Part shown: positions 17,343-25,574 of the stretch, piece after piece
How positions within the stretch are numbered: position 1 is the first letter of the stretch
How the letters are laid out: every line of letters begins with the position of its first letter
Assembly (NCBI GenBank): GCA_937948985.1
Contig: CALFAK010000158.1
Coordinates: 1-34,183 of the forward strand
Source of the DNA: an uncultured Neomegalonema sp.
Lineage (GTDB): Bacteria; Pseudomonadota; Alphaproteobacteria; Rhodobacterales; Rhodobacteraceae
Length of the DNA: 34,183 bases
Direction: 5' to 3'
Position numbers and translations under genes: made by a program
The notes under the pieces: generated by a model
What the model was told of the DNA's origin: nothing
Databases searched by the model: none
The model's input: only the letters and a program-made list of their open reading frames with translations

Positions 17343-17741
17343 CTATAGTGACAGATTATACGCAATGACAAAGTTGTTGGTGACAACACTGGAGGTCCAA
17401 CCGCACATGCAAGTCATGATGGCAATAGTGGCCTTGTTCGGTGACCATACAATCATCGCAGCCACGGTCGCTTGTAATGCGAGTTTCGGGAGATACCAGA
17501 TGCTGCCCATCGTTTCTTGCAGGGAGCGCATAAAGCCGTTCAGTTCATACGCACCAACCGAGAGCGCCCATTCTGTTGAAAGGACATCCATCATTCCGAG
17601 AAACATAAAAAGGCCCGCTACCGTGTAGCCGAGCCGCTGTAACGTAGGGTTTTGCCGTGCTTTTAAAGCAAGGCGCTCATAACGATGTGCCTTTTGCAAG
17701 ATTGCCCCCCTGATGCTGTCTCTTATCCCGGTGACAATCAT
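17343..17741 (-). CDS. Small three-helix membrane protein, DUF5658-like
   Basis: A 132-residue protein that I do not recognise firmly. After a basic N-terminal 30 residues it has three hydrophobic segments: about 37-58, 83-99 and 103-127. The first is followed by MMDVLSTEWAL and then GAYELNGFMRSL, then a segment entering the membrane with a lysine (LPKLALQ). That order (D near the end of helix 1, then E-x-N-x-x-M, then K in helix 2) is like DUF5658 proteins, whose role is unknown. A strong GGGGGG-type ribosome site precedes the ATG. Two cysteines sit in the third helix (TCMCGW). No function is proposed. Confidence 0.7.
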   Translation of the reverse strand: MIVTGIRDSIRGAILQKAHRYERLALKARQNPTLQRLGYTVAGLFMFLGMMDVLSTEWALSVGAYELNGFMRSLQETMGSIWYLPKLALQATVAAMIVWSPNKATIAIMTCMCGWTSSVVTNNFVIAYNLSL

Positions 17742-17915
17742 GCAGTTTCCCCCCTAACATCCGATGAACTTCGGTGTTAAGAGATTCAGCAAAACGCGCG
17801 CCATTATGGGAAGAGATCGACAAAGCCCAGAAAATGAGGCTTTGTAGAGGTCCATATGGTTTTTCAAAGAAATTGATTTAATAATCATTCCCGCCGAGAA
17901 CGTCGCATTCTGCGA

Positions 17916-19013
17916 CTACAGCCAGCCTTGGCCCTCCCGCTTTATAACATCGACGATCATATTGATGTGGGCATCATCCGCATTGAGGCATGGCAGGTAT
18001 GTGAATTTTTCACCGCCCGCCTCCTCAAACGCTTCAAGGATTTCCTCGTTGATTTCCTCAAGCGTTTCAACGCAATCGGCAGAAAAGCCGGGCGCGAGGA
18101 TGACCATGTCTTTTTTGCCTTCTTCCGCCAATTCGGCGACACGTTTTACTGTGTAAGGTTGCAACCATTCTTCTGTGCCGAAACGCGATTGGAAGGTGAC
18201 TTCAAGGAATTCTTTGCTCCAACCCAGCCGTTCACGCAGCAGGCGCGTGGTTTTCTGGCATTGACAGTGGTAGGGATCGCCCGACATCAGATAGCGTTTC
18301 GGGACGCCGTGATAGGATGTGACGACCACATCGGGGGGCGGTTGGCCGTTAGCTTTACGCTCTGCCATATGCTTTTCGAGCGATTGCGCCAGCGCCTCAA
18401 TGTAGAGCGGATGTTCGTAATAAGCCGGAACCGTGCGGATGTAGGGCTGCCAACGCAGCTCCATCAGCGCGCGGAATGCCTGATCATTGGCGGTTGCCGT
18501 CGTGGGGGCGGCATATTGGGGGTAAAGCGGGAAGAAGATAATACGCTCACAGCCCTGTTTTTGCATCTTCTCAATCGTGTCGATGGTTGAGGGATTGCCA
18601 TAGCGCATACAATAATCGACGATGATGTTGTCCCCGAACTCGGCATGGAGTGCGGCAGCGGTTTTCTCGGTCTGTTCGCGCGTGATGGTGAGCAGCGGGG
18701 ACTCGTTTTTGTCGTTATTCCAGATGGATCTGTAGGCTTCGCCGGAGCTGAAGGGGCGTTTCGTCAGGATCACAAGGTTCAACAGCGGCCACCACAGAGC
18801 GCGGTTGATATCGATGACGCGGCGGTCGCTCAGAAACTCTTTGAGATAACGGCGCATCGGCCAGTAGCTGTGATCGTCCGGTGTACCCAGATTGGCCAAT
18901 AAAATACCGACCTTAGACTGCGGCACCGGAGGGTGATCTGTATTGGCGTGTGCGAGGCGTCCTGCGCCCGGTGCGTCCAGTATCGGTTCATTCATGGGCG
19001 CGGCGTCCAGCAT
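17916..19013 (-). CDS. hemH: Ferrochelatase
   Basis: A 365-residue ferrochelatase, inserting Fe2+ into protoporphyrin IX to make heme at the inner face of the membrane. VGILLANLGTP at 35-45 begins the domain. The catalytic histidine is H235 in TSYHGVPKRYLMSGDPYHCQ, and the acidic metal-path residues are in PGFSADCVETLEEI at 308-321. The GDPYHCQCQ cysteine pair at 250 and 252 is seen in many alphaproteobacterial homologues. The first 33 residues are a variable leader; the ATG seven codons in (MNEPILD) is an alternative start. The gene follows the NDUFAF5-like methyltransferase by 69 bp on the same strand. A short hairpin overlaps its stop codon but lacks a T tract. Confidence 0.96.
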   Translation of the reverse strand: MLDAAPMNEPILDAPGAGRLAHANTDHPPVPQSKVGILLANLGTPDDHSYWPMRRYLKEFLSDRRVIDINRALWWPLLNLVILTKRPFSSGEAYRSIWNNDKNESPLLTITREQTEKTAAALHAEFGDNIIVDYCMRYGNPSTIDTIEKMQKQGCERIIFFPLYPQYAAPTTATANDQAFRALMELRWQPYIRTVPAYYEHPLYIEALAQSLEKHMAERKANGQPPPDVVVTSYHGVPKRYLMSGDPYHCQCQKTTRLLRERLGWSKEFLEVTFQSRFGTEEWLQPYTVKRVAELAEEGKKDMVILAPGFSADCVETLEEINEEILEAFEEAGGEKFTYLPCLNADDAHINMIVDVIKREGQGWL

Positions 19014-19082
19014 TCGCGGGTCTCTCGGTTTGTTGGCATTGTTAATTCTTTGCGGTGCAACATAGTCGGGGAACGGGCCGCG

Positions 19083-20003
19083 TCAATGATCCGTATCGCC
19101 GCTTAACGGTTGTTCGCGTGTGCCAAGGGCATCTGCCAGGCGCATCTTTGCCGAACCGGGGCGTAGGGGTTTGGGTTGGTCGGGCGCAGGTGACCAGCCG
19201 TGCAGATAGGCGATTTCAAATGTCGCGCGTATCTTCCCGTCCGCTTCACTGTGGTCTGTGCTGAGGATTTCGAAGGTCCGAGCCAAGGTTTCGCGGCGCA
19301 TGAAAACACGGCGTCGTTCGGCCAGATAATTGGTTTCACCCATCGCCCGCAGGTCTTGCATCAGCGTTAACGGATTTGCGTAGCGGACGGTTAGTTGTTC
19401 GCGGTCGGCGACGGGCAAGGCAAAGCCGGCGCGTTGGAGCAGGCCGCCCAGATCGCGCAATTCGGCCATCGGGGATACGCGGGGGCTGAGGCCGTCAGCT
19501 GTTTCGATCTCTGCCCGCCCGATGCTGTCGCGGAGTTCTTTGAGGGTCTCGTTACTCATCAACGCGGCGATAAGGAGACCATCGGGCTTCAAGGCCCGGC
19601 GCATTTGTATCAACGCGCCCGGCAGGTCGTTGACCGCGTGCAGGGTAAGTGGCGCGAGGATCAAATCGAAGGATTCCAGCTGCAAAGGCAGGGCCTCTTC
19701 ATCGCCAACGATGGTTTCGGCGGCGGGGCACCTTTGCTCGGCAAGCGCGGCCATGTCGGGCGCAAAATCAACTTGAACCAGTATTTCCGGTTGATATTTT
19801 GCGGCTAAGGCTGATGTGATAGTGCCGTCCCAAGCGCCGATTATAGCGATATGCTTGAATTGGCGGTTCACATCGTCCAGCCGCTCCTCAAACGCATCCT
19901 GCGCCCGCTCCAACAGGAACGTCGCATTGTGCAGGGATGCGGAGGCGCGGTTGCGACGACGGCGGTAGGTTTCGCGGTCGAAGAGGGAGGGTGACTCGGA
20001 CAT
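19083..20003 (-). CDS. SAM-dependent methyltransferase, NDUFAF5/BioC-like
   Basis: A 306-residue protein with a class I methyltransferase domain. Residues about 45-150 carry IAIIGAWDGTITSALA (motif I, an unusual acidic-poor variant), VQVDFAPDMAALAEQ (motif II) and FDLILAPLTLHAVNDLPG (post-motif). The opening LFDRETYRRRRNRASASLH and the later RVSPMAELRDLGGLLQRAGF and TVRYANPLTLMQDLRAMGETN resemble mitochondrial NDUFAF5, a complex I assembly factor, more than the biotin enzyme BioC. The protein may act in NADH dehydrogenase maturation. No biotin genes are nearby. The divergent ComF gene starts only 22 bp away, so their promoters must overlap coding sequence. Confidence 0.8.
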   Translation of the reverse strand: MSESPSLFDRETYRRRRNRASASLHNATFLLERAQDAFEERLDDVNRQFKHIAIIGAWDGTITSALAAKYQPEILVQVDFAPDMAALAEQRCPAAETIVGDEEALPLQLESFDLILAPLTLHAVNDLPGALIQMRRALKPDGLLIAALMSNETLKELRDSIGRAEIETADGLSPRVSPMAELRDLGGLLQRAGFALPVADREQLTVRYANPLTLMQDLRAMGETNYLAERRRVFMRRETLARTFEILSTDHSEADGKIRATFEIAYLHGWSPAPDQPKPLRPGSAKMRLADALGTREQPLSGDTDH

Positions 20004-20025
20004 ATCGCTCTATTAACCTGTGTGA

Positions 20026-20826
20026 ATGGAAAACGCAGCCCGGAAGTTTGACACGGTACGCAGGGCCGCGCGGCATTTTGTGACGGGTGCGGCCAATGCA
20101 CTGTTCCCGCCGCGTTGTCTTGTGTGTGGTGAAGATGTCTCTGACCCCAAAGGTCTCTGTGCGGCTTGTTGGCGCGACACGCGGTTATCATCCGGCTCGG
20201 TTTGTGATGGCTGTGGCAGGCCGATGGATCTTGCGTTGCAAAGTATTGGTGATGTGCGGTGCGAGGATTGTGTGACACGCGGGTTTTGCTGGCGGCACGG
20301 GCGGGCGGCGGCGTTGTATGAAGGGGGCGCGCGGTCGATGGTGCTGGCGCTTAAGCATGGAGACAGGCCGGATCTTGCGCCGACAATGGCCGGATGGATG
20401 ACACGCGCGGGACGCGATATTCTGAGGCGCAGCGATATGGTAATGCCTGTGCCGTTGCATTGGACGCGGCTTCTGAAGCGGCGATTGAACCAATCGGCTG
20501 AGTTGTCCCGTGCGATTGCGCGGCTGTCGGCGGTGCCGCACATGCCGGGCTTGCTGGTTCGGACACGTGCCACGGAAAGCCAGCGGGGACGCAGTTTTGC
20601 AGAGCGTAAGTCTAATGTCGCCGGCGCGTTTGGTATGCCCGCGAAATCAAAACAGCAGATCAAAGGGCAACGGGTCACGCTTGTAGACGATGTGATGACC
20701 ACCGGAGCGACATTGAACACGGCGGCGGGTGTTTTGTTGGAGAACGGCGCGCAATCCGTGGACGTGATCGTTTTCGCCACCGTTTATCGCGGTGAAGAGA
20801 CGCACAGTGATAATTTGATATTTTAA
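20026..20826 (+). CDS. ComF family phosphoribosyltransferase-like protein
   Basis: A 266-residue ComF-type protein. An N-terminal double zinc ribbon has CLVCGEDVSDPKGLCAACW near residues 32-50, CDGCGRPMDL, and CEDCV near 83-87. A type I phosphoribosyltransferase-like domain follows, with the PRPP-loop signature VTLVDDVMTTGATLNTAA near 222-239. Homologues take part in DNA uptake in naturally competent bacteria, but in alphaproteobacteria the role is unproven and other competence genes are absent here. It is divergent from the methyltransferase with a 22-bp gap. Confidence 0.92.
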   Translation: MENAARKFDTVRRAARHFVTGAANALFPPRCLVCGEDVSDPKGLCAACWRDTRLSSGSVCDGCGRPMDLALQSIGDVRCEDCVTRGFCWRHGRAAALYEGGARSMVLALKHGDRPDLAPTMAGWMTRAGRDILRRSDMVMPVPLHWTRLLKRRLNQSAELSRAIARLSAVPHMPGLLVRTRATESQRGRSFAERKSNVAGAFGMPAKSKQQIKGQRVTLVDDVMTTGATLNTAAGVLLENGAQSVDVIVFATVYRGEETHSDNLIF

Positions 20827-20931
20827 TTCGCGTACTGATGGTTAAACATGATCCTTCTGAATAAGTATACGCTGGCAAAGAAGCATGTATCCTGTGGTTC
20901 AGGGGTATCGCCGTAATAATGTAAGGAGAAC

Positions 20932-22740
20932 ATGATGCTGGTTTTTGAAACGGCGCGTGGTGCGATTGAGGTCAATAATTGGGGTTACCAGCTACAAGGT
21001 AACAACGGGACGCTCGTAGACCCGGTCCAACTCGCCGCTGAAACACATGATCTGATTGTGACGGACTTTTCAAAAGACGGTACGGGTGCGCAAAAGTTCA
21101 CCGCTGCTGAGATTGCATCAATGCAAGACGGGCCGGGCGGTGCATCGGTTGTCGCATCTTACATTTCTATCGGTGAAGCCAGCGAGTTTCGTGATCATTG
21201 GCAGGCGGATTGGACGGAGAGCGGTCTGGCCGCCAGCCCGCTTACAGAAGATGCACCCGATTGGTTGGGGGCTTCAAATCCCGACTGGTTGGAGTCCCGT
21301 AAAGTCCGTTACTGGGATACGGAATGGCAAAATATCATCTTCAATGATGCGCGCACGGGGTGGTTGGACCAGATTGTTGATCAGGGTTTTGATGCCGCTT
21401 ACCTGGATATCGTCGACGCCTATTATCATTGGGGCGCTGAGGTTGATCCGTCTGACCGGATGCCCGGTGATCCGACAAGCGAGCGTGCGGCGGCGCAGCG
21501 GATGGTTGATTTTATCGTCGCGATGACAGAGCACGCGCGTGAAACGAACCCGGATTTCTTCGTCATCCCACAGAATGCGGTGGGGATCATTCGGGCGCTG
21601 GGTAAAGATGATACGGTACGGCACGATGCTTATTTCGATGCAATCGGTGCGATTGCGGTTGAGGACGTTTATTATCGCGGCAACCTGGATGAGAATAACA
21701 CGTTAGTACCTGACCAATACCGCATCGGCCTTTTGATTGATGATTTTGCGCGCAATGAGATTCCCGTTTTCATTGTCGATTATCTGAATGTGCCCGCCAA
21801 GGTCGAGTCTTTCAACAGTATTGTCGCCGACGCCGGGTTTTACCCATATGCCTCACCATCGCGCGACCTGGATTTCATGGGCGCAGAGTATGATGGACCT
21901 GCGCCGCGCGAATTGCAGTTGCCTCCCGTGGGTACAACGCGTGACGATGATTTGGTTGGTAAGGATTTTGGTGAACGTATTTTCGCCCGTGGTGGTGATG
22001 ACACCGTTCAAGCGGCCGGGGGCGATGATGATGTGAAAGGCGGACCCGGCGTTGACTTGATATACGGCGAAGATGGGAATGATCTGTTGTTCGGTGAGGG
22101 TGGTCAGGATTCCATATACGGCGGCGATGGTGATGATCAGTTGAGCGGTGGCGCTGATGATGACTTTATGAATGGCGGGAACGGTAATGATGTGTTGCTC
22201 GGCCAAGGATTTAATGACGCGCTGAGAGGGGGCGCGGGCAATGATCGGCTATACGGCGGTTCCGGTACCGATGATTTGCGCGGTGGAGCAGGCGATGATC
22301 GGCTGTTCGGTCAGGGTAATTCGGACGTCTTGCACGGCGATGACGGCAATGACTTCCTGTCAGGCGCTTTTAGCAACGATACATTGAATGGTGGTACGGG
22401 TAACGACACGCTTCGCGGGGGTAATGGTACCGATACGCTTTCCGGCGATGAAGGCGACGATCTGTTGAACGGCGGTTTGGGGACTGACGTGTTCTTGTTC
22501 TCGCTGGGTGATGGAAATGATACGATCAGCGCCTTTGAGAACAACCGCGATACGTTGCACCTCGATAGTGCGTTGTGGAGTGGCGCGTCGTTGAGCGTGT
22601 CTGAAGTGCTGACCTCTTATGCGACGCAAGTGTCGGCAAATGTTGTTGATCTCGCTTTTGATGGTGGTGACAGCATTCGCATCGTGAATTCCGGCGGGAT
22701 CAGCGTGAGTGATCTGAGCAACGACATCACGCTGTTCTAA
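20932..22740 (+). CDS. Secreted GH114-like glycoside hydrolase with RTX calcium repeats
   Basis: A 602-residue two-part protein. Residues about 14-312 match the endo-alpha-1,4-polygalactosaminidase (GH114/TM1410-like) barrel: VNNWGYQLQG, VASYISIGEASEFRDHW (74-90), WLDQIVDQGFDAAYLDIVDA (144-163), QNAVG (214-218), VEDVYYRG (243-250) and VFIVDYLN (279-286). The conserved acidic residues fall in these strands. Residues about 338-525 are Ca-binding RTX nonapeptides. A final 75-residue tail rich in D, S and hydrophobics is a likely type I secretion signal. There is no N-terminal signal peptide, consistent with type I export. No ABC exporter is adjacent. GGAG precedes two adjacent ATGs; either may be used. 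Predicted target: a galactosamine-containing polysaccharide, by family inference. Confidence 0.85.
   Translation: MMLVFETARGAIEVNNWGYQLQGNNGTLVDPVQLAAETHDLIVTDFSKDGTGAQKFTAAEIASMQDGPGGASVVASYISIGEASEFRDHWQADWTESGLAASPLTEDAPDWLGASNPDWLESRKVRYWDTEWQNIIFNDARTGWLDQIVDQGFDAAYLDIVDAYYHWGAEVDPSDRMPGDPTSERAAAQRMVDFIVAMTEHARETNPDFFVIPQNAVGIIRALGKDDTVRHDAYFDAIGAIAVEDVYYRGNLDENNTLVPDQYRIGLLIDDFARNEIPVFIVDYLNVPAKVESFNSIVADAGFYPYASPSRDLDFMGAEYDGPAPRELQLPPVGTTRDDDLVGKDFGERIFARGGDDTVQAAGGDDDVKGGPGVDLIYGEDGNDLLFGEGGQDSIYGGDGDDQLSGGADDDFMNGGNGNDVLLGQGFNDALRGGAGNDRLYGGSGTDDLRGGAGDDRLFGQGNSDVLHGDDGNDFLSGAFSNDTLNGGTGNDTLRGGNGTDTLSGDEGDDLLNGGLGTDVFLFSLGDGNDTISAFENNRDTLHLDSALWSGASLSVSEVLTSYATQVSANVVDLAFDGGDSIRIVNSGGISVSDLSNDITLF
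21943..22506 (+). repeat. RTX nonapeptide repeat tract within the GH114-like gene
   Basis: About twenty GGxGxDxLx-type units (for example GGAGNDRLY, GGSGTDDLR, GGAGDDRLF, GGTGNDTLR) run through residues 338-525. Each pair of units would form one beta-roll turn and bind Ca2+ after export to the calcium-rich medium. Codons vary between units, so this is an old repeat rather than a recent DNA amplification. Confidence 0.9.
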
Positions 22741-22782
22741 GCCTCTAAATCAACTGGTTTCATTACGCCTCTTTCGTAGACG

Positions 22783-22813
22783 CCCGCGATACCCTATCTG
22801 TATCGCGGGTTTT
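22783..22813 (+). terminator. Terminator after the RTX gene
   Basis: A perfect 9-bp stem (cccgcgata / tatcgcggg) with a nine-base loop is followed by tttt. It lies 42 bases after the RTX gene stop and 14 bases before grxC, so grxC may depend on read-through or on a promoter not recognised here. Confidence 0.8.
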
Positions 22814-22827
22814 ATTATGAAGGGCTT

Positions 22828-23088
22828 ATGATGGCCAAAGTCGAAATCTACACGAAGCGTACTTGCGGATATTGCATGATGGCGAAACGTCTTTTGCAGC
22901 GCAAAGGCGTTGAGTACGAAGAGTACAGCGTCGATACGGATCAGGCCAAATGGGCCGAAATGAGTAAGCGTTCGAATGGCGGGCGCACGGTGCCGCAGAT
23001 TTTTATCGGTAATGAGCATATCGGCGGGTTCGACGATATGAACGCGCTGGACCGTAAGGGTGGGCTTGATCCGCTGTTATCTTTATGA
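22828..23088 (+). CDS. grxC: Glutaredoxin 3
   Basis: An 86-residue dithiol glutaredoxin, reducing disulfides and glutathione adducts in the cytoplasm with glutathione. The active site is C13-G-Y-C16 in TKRTCGYCMMAKRLL; the cis-proline is in TVPQIFIG and the glutathione contact is GGFDDM near 67-72. Active site CGYC differs from the enterobacterial CPYC but is frequent in alphaproteobacteria. Two adjacent ATGs are possible starts. Its last four bases (ATGA) overlap the start of the amidase gene, so the pair is translationally coupled. Confidence 0.93.
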   Translation: MMAKVEIYTKRTCGYCMMAKRLLQRKGVEYEEYSVDTDQAKWAEMSKRSNGGRTVPQIFIGNEHIGGFDDMNALDRKGGLDPLLSL

Positions 23089-23924
23089 CTTCGCCGCGCG
23101 TGGCCTTGGTGCAAATGAATGCCACGGGTGATGCCGATGGCAACCGGGCGCGCGTGCGTGATTTGATACGACAAGCGGTGGATGGCGGCGCGGGCTTTAT
23201 CGCCACGCCTGAAGTCACCAACCTGATCGCGCCGAATCGCGATGCGTTGTTCTCGACGATTGTGTCTGAGGCAGAAGATCCGTGCTTGGCGGCGATCCGG
23301 GAGTTGGCATCTGAACAAGATGTTACGATCCTGATCGGATCGCTTGCGCTGAAAGCCGAGGGCGAGCGTGAGCGGGCCATTAATCGTTCGTTTCTGATCG
23401 GGCCGGATGGAAAAATACAGGCACGCTACGATAAGATTCATATGTTTGAAGCCGATCTTGGTGAGCAGGGAAAGTTTCGCGAGGCGGCCTCTTACAAACC
23501 GGGCAGCAAGGCCGTTCTTGCCGATATGTCTTGGGCAAAATTGGGTATGACGGTGTGTTACGACTTGCGCTTTCCGTCACTCTATCGGGTGCTTGCGCAG
23601 GCGGGTGCGGATATTCTGACGGTTCCCAGTGCTTTTACCGCGCCGACCGGGCGGGCGCATTGGCATACGTTGTTGAAAGCGCGGGCCATTGAGAACGGGT
23701 GCTTTGTGCTGGCCCCCGCGCAATGGGGACGGCATCACGGGATGGATGAGACGAGCTTGCGTGAAAGTTATGGCCACTCGCTGATCATTGATCCGTGGGG
23801 TACGGTTTTGGCCGACGCGGGCGAAGGTGAGGGCGTTGTGTTTGCTGATCTCGACATGGATTTGATCGGGAAGGCCCGGCAACGTGTTCCATCGCTTTCC
23901 AATGATCGGGAGTGGTCTTTATAA
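23085..23924 (+). CDS. Carbon-nitrogen hydrolase, Nit1-like amidase
   Basis: A 279-residue nitrilase-superfamily amidase. The triad is complete: E43 in ATPEVTNL, K117 in RYDKIHMFEADL, and C158 in GMTVCYDLRFPSLYR. The sequence around these residues is closest to the Nit1/NitA branch, whose members repair deaminated glutathione to alpha-ketoglutarate and Cys-Gly. The ATGA overlap with grxC, also a glutathione enzyme gene, supports this reading. Length is normal for a single-domain member. The substrate assignment is inference; other omega-amidases look similar. Confidence 0.9.
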   Translation: MTSPRVALVQMNATGDADGNRARVRDLIRQAVDGGAGFIATPEVTNLIAPNRDALFSTIVSEAEDPCLAAIRELASEQDVTILIGSLALKAEGERERAINRSFLIGPDGKIQARYDKIHMFEADLGEQGKFREAASYKPGSKAVLADMSWAKLGMTVCYDLRFPSLYRVLAQAGADILTVPSAFTAPTGRAHWHTLLKARAIENGCFVLAPAQWGRHHGMDETSLRESYGHSLIIDPWGTVLADAGEGEGVVFADLDMDLIGKARQRVPSLSNDREWSL

Positions 23925-23981
23925 GCTGCGAGCCTTTTGGGTTTGTTTTGTAATCCGCCGATACGCGGAAAAAGGATGTTG

Positions 23982-24785
23982 ATGGACGTGTCCGCAGGCC
24001 GATTTACCGTGCGACTGGCGCAGACGGCGGAGGAAGTGCACAGCGCGCAGCGCTTGCGCTATTCGGTGTTTGTTGAGGAAATGGGTGCTAAGGCGCCGCC
24101 CGAACAACACGCCTCGCGCCGCGAGGAGGACCGCTTTGATACGGTCTGTGACCATCTTATCCTTATCGATCATGAGCGGGCTGTGGATGATCCGCTTGAT
24201 GAGGTCGTGGGCGTTTATCGGTTGTTGCGTGGCTCTGTCGCGAAAGCGTCGCTGGGGTTTTACACGGCGGGTGAGTTCGACTTGTCGCGTATCGAAGAAT
24301 ATGACGGCGAGACGTTGGAGTTGGGCCGTTCCTGTGTGGCGCAAGCGTATCGCGGCGGGTCGGCCATGCAGTTGCTGTGGATGGCGCTGGCGAAATATAT
24401 TGATCAACACGGGCTGAGTCTGTTGTTCGGGTGTGCCAGCTTTCACGGCGACGCGCTTGAGCCGTTGGCGTTGCCGTTGTCTTATCTGCATCACCATCAT
24501 CTTGCGCCGGAGGCGTTGCGGGCACGGGTGTTGCCAGAGCATTATAACTCTATGAATTTGCTGCCTAAAGAGGGGCTTTCTCGGTCCGATGCGATGCGGC
24601 AAACGCCCTCGCTGATTAAAGGATATCTGCGGTTGGGCGGGTTCGTCGGGGACGGTGCCTATCGCGATACCGAGTTTAACACCGTCGATGTGTGTCTGAT
24701 CATGGAAACCAGCCGGATCGCGGATCGGTATCGCAAATTCTACGCGGGGCAGCCGTCGGAGACGTTAGACCGTATCCTCGGATAG
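23982..24785 (+). CDS. olsB: L-ornithine N-acyltransferase (ornithine lipid synthesis)
   Basis: A 267-residue OlsB-type enzyme that moves a 3-hydroxyacyl chain from acyl carrier protein to ornithine, giving lyso-ornithine lipid at the inner membrane. VRLAQTAEEVHSAQRLRYSVF opens the GNAT-like fold; VGVYRLLR, TLELGRSCVAQAYRGG and LFGCASFHG are OlsB hallmarks. The ATG at 23982 is preferred because AAAGGA lies six bases before it; an ATG two codons earlier lacks spacing. In many Rhodobacterales olsA follows olsB. Here the next gene is instead on the opposite strand and overlaps olsB tail to tail by 21 bp, so olsA must be elsewhere. Confidence 0.88.
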   Translation: MDVSAGRFTVRLAQTAEEVHSAQRLRYSVFVEEMGAKAPPEQHASRREEDRFDTVCDHLILIDHERAVDDPLDEVVGVYRLLRGSVAKASLGFYTAGEFDLSRIEEYDGETLELGRSCVAQAYRGGSAMQLLWMALAKYIDQHGLSLLFGCASFHGDALEPLALPLSYLHHHHLAPEALRARVLPEHYNSMNLLPKEGLSRSDAMRQTPSLIKGYLRLGGFVGDGAYRDTEFNTVDVCLIMETSRIADRYRKFYAGQPSETLDRILG

Positions 24786-25361
24786 GATCGCTTGCGCCGC
24801 TTCCAATAGATCGGGATCGGCGGCATCGATGGTGATGAATTCGACCAGACCTGCGAGTGCCCTGATGCGGGTGGCGTTGATGGCGTCTTCGACGACCACA
24901 GGGGTTTCGATTGTTTCGGCCCACCAGCGGATTTCATCCGGCGCTAGCGAATCATCGTTCCACCCGCCCTCAAGCGCCACATAATCGGCCCCTGTTTCAG
25001 CGGCGAGCATGGCGTCGTGGCGCGATTCGAGGCCGCCTATACCGGTGATGCAGTCATCGCCCAACGTCTCGCGCACCCATCCTGCTGCTTTTGGGGCGTT
25101 GTACAAGTGAACACCATCCGCATCAGATGCTTTGGCGACCGCGAGGGCAATCTCGTCGGGGCCGCCGATAACCAGCGGGATGTCATTTGCGTGACACGTC
25201 ACGCTGAGATCACTGGCCAGTGCTGCGGTTGGCGAGGTATCATCGGTTACGTCAAGCCGCACACAGGCTGGTTTCACGCGTTGCAGTATCGCGGCAAGCC
25301 CGGAAAATTCCGCCCCGGTTGTCAGTGTCAGGTAGATTTGCGTGATCAGCGTATCGGTCAT
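24765..25361 (-). CDS. Degenerate thiamine-phosphate-synthase/TenI-like protein
   Basis: A 198-residue TIM-barrel protein of the ThiE/TenI type. IYLTLTTGAEF starts the first strand, and IPLVIGGPDE, ADGVHLYNAP, GIGGLESRHDAMLAAETGADYVALEG and FITIDAADPDLL follow in family order. Key ThiE positions differ: the usual NDR segment reads GGPDE, the usual GVHLGQxD reads GVHLYNAP, and the late IGGI phosphate site reads VVVEDAIN. The protein may therefore not make thiamine phosphate. No other thiamine genes are in the window. Its end overlaps the end of olsB by 21 bp. It is divergent from hflK across 213 bp. Confidence 0.75.
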   Translation of the reverse strand: MTDTLITQIYLTLTTGAEFSGLAAILQRVKPACVRLDVTDDTSPTAALASDLSVTCHANDIPLVIGGPDEIALAVAKASDADGVHLYNAPKAAGWVRETLGDDCITGIGGLESRHDAMLAAETGADYVALEGGWNDDSLAPDEIRWWAETIETPVVVEDAINATRIRALAGLVEFITIDAADPDLLEAAQAILSEDTV

Positions 25362-25493
25362 AGTCCCTCAGACATTGTTGCCGTGTTGATGCATTTAACA
25401 GATGACTGCGCCAAAATGCCTTCAATCAAAAGCCATAGACGCTTGAACCGGAGCACCTTCTGCACCAAATCATCTGTCATGGCGAGAGTTGCG

Positions 25494-25522
25494 TTGAACG
25501 TACGCCGTTTCACGCATAGAAC
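25494..25522 (+). promoter_or_regulatory. Candidate promoter of hflKC
   Basis: TTGAAC and TAGAAC are separated by exactly 17 bases and lie about 50 bp before the hflK ATG. Each matches the sigma-70 consensus at four of six positions. A further CTTGAA at 25442 with CACCAAAT 15 bases on loosely resembles a heat-shock (RpoH) promoter. Both are visual matches only. Confidence 0.35.
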
Positions 25523-25574
25523 GACCCCAACCGAAGTGCCGAGAGGGTGCAATATGAATAACGAAGGAGCATCT

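Noticed and set aside
17819-17846. acaaagcc / ggcttttgt-type hairpin downstream of hemH considered as a terminator
   Set aside because: The stem is good, but it is about 70 bases past the stop and has no T tract on either strand.
21943-22506. Tandem glycine/aspartate repeat considered as a CRISPR-like or satellite DNA array
   Set aside because: The repeats are at protein level in one open frame with varied codons; they are RTX nonapeptides.
25017-25574. 186-codon N-terminal extension of HflK
   Set aside because: It overlaps the ThiE-like gene in antisense. The normal HflK start MPW with GAAGGAG is at 25575.
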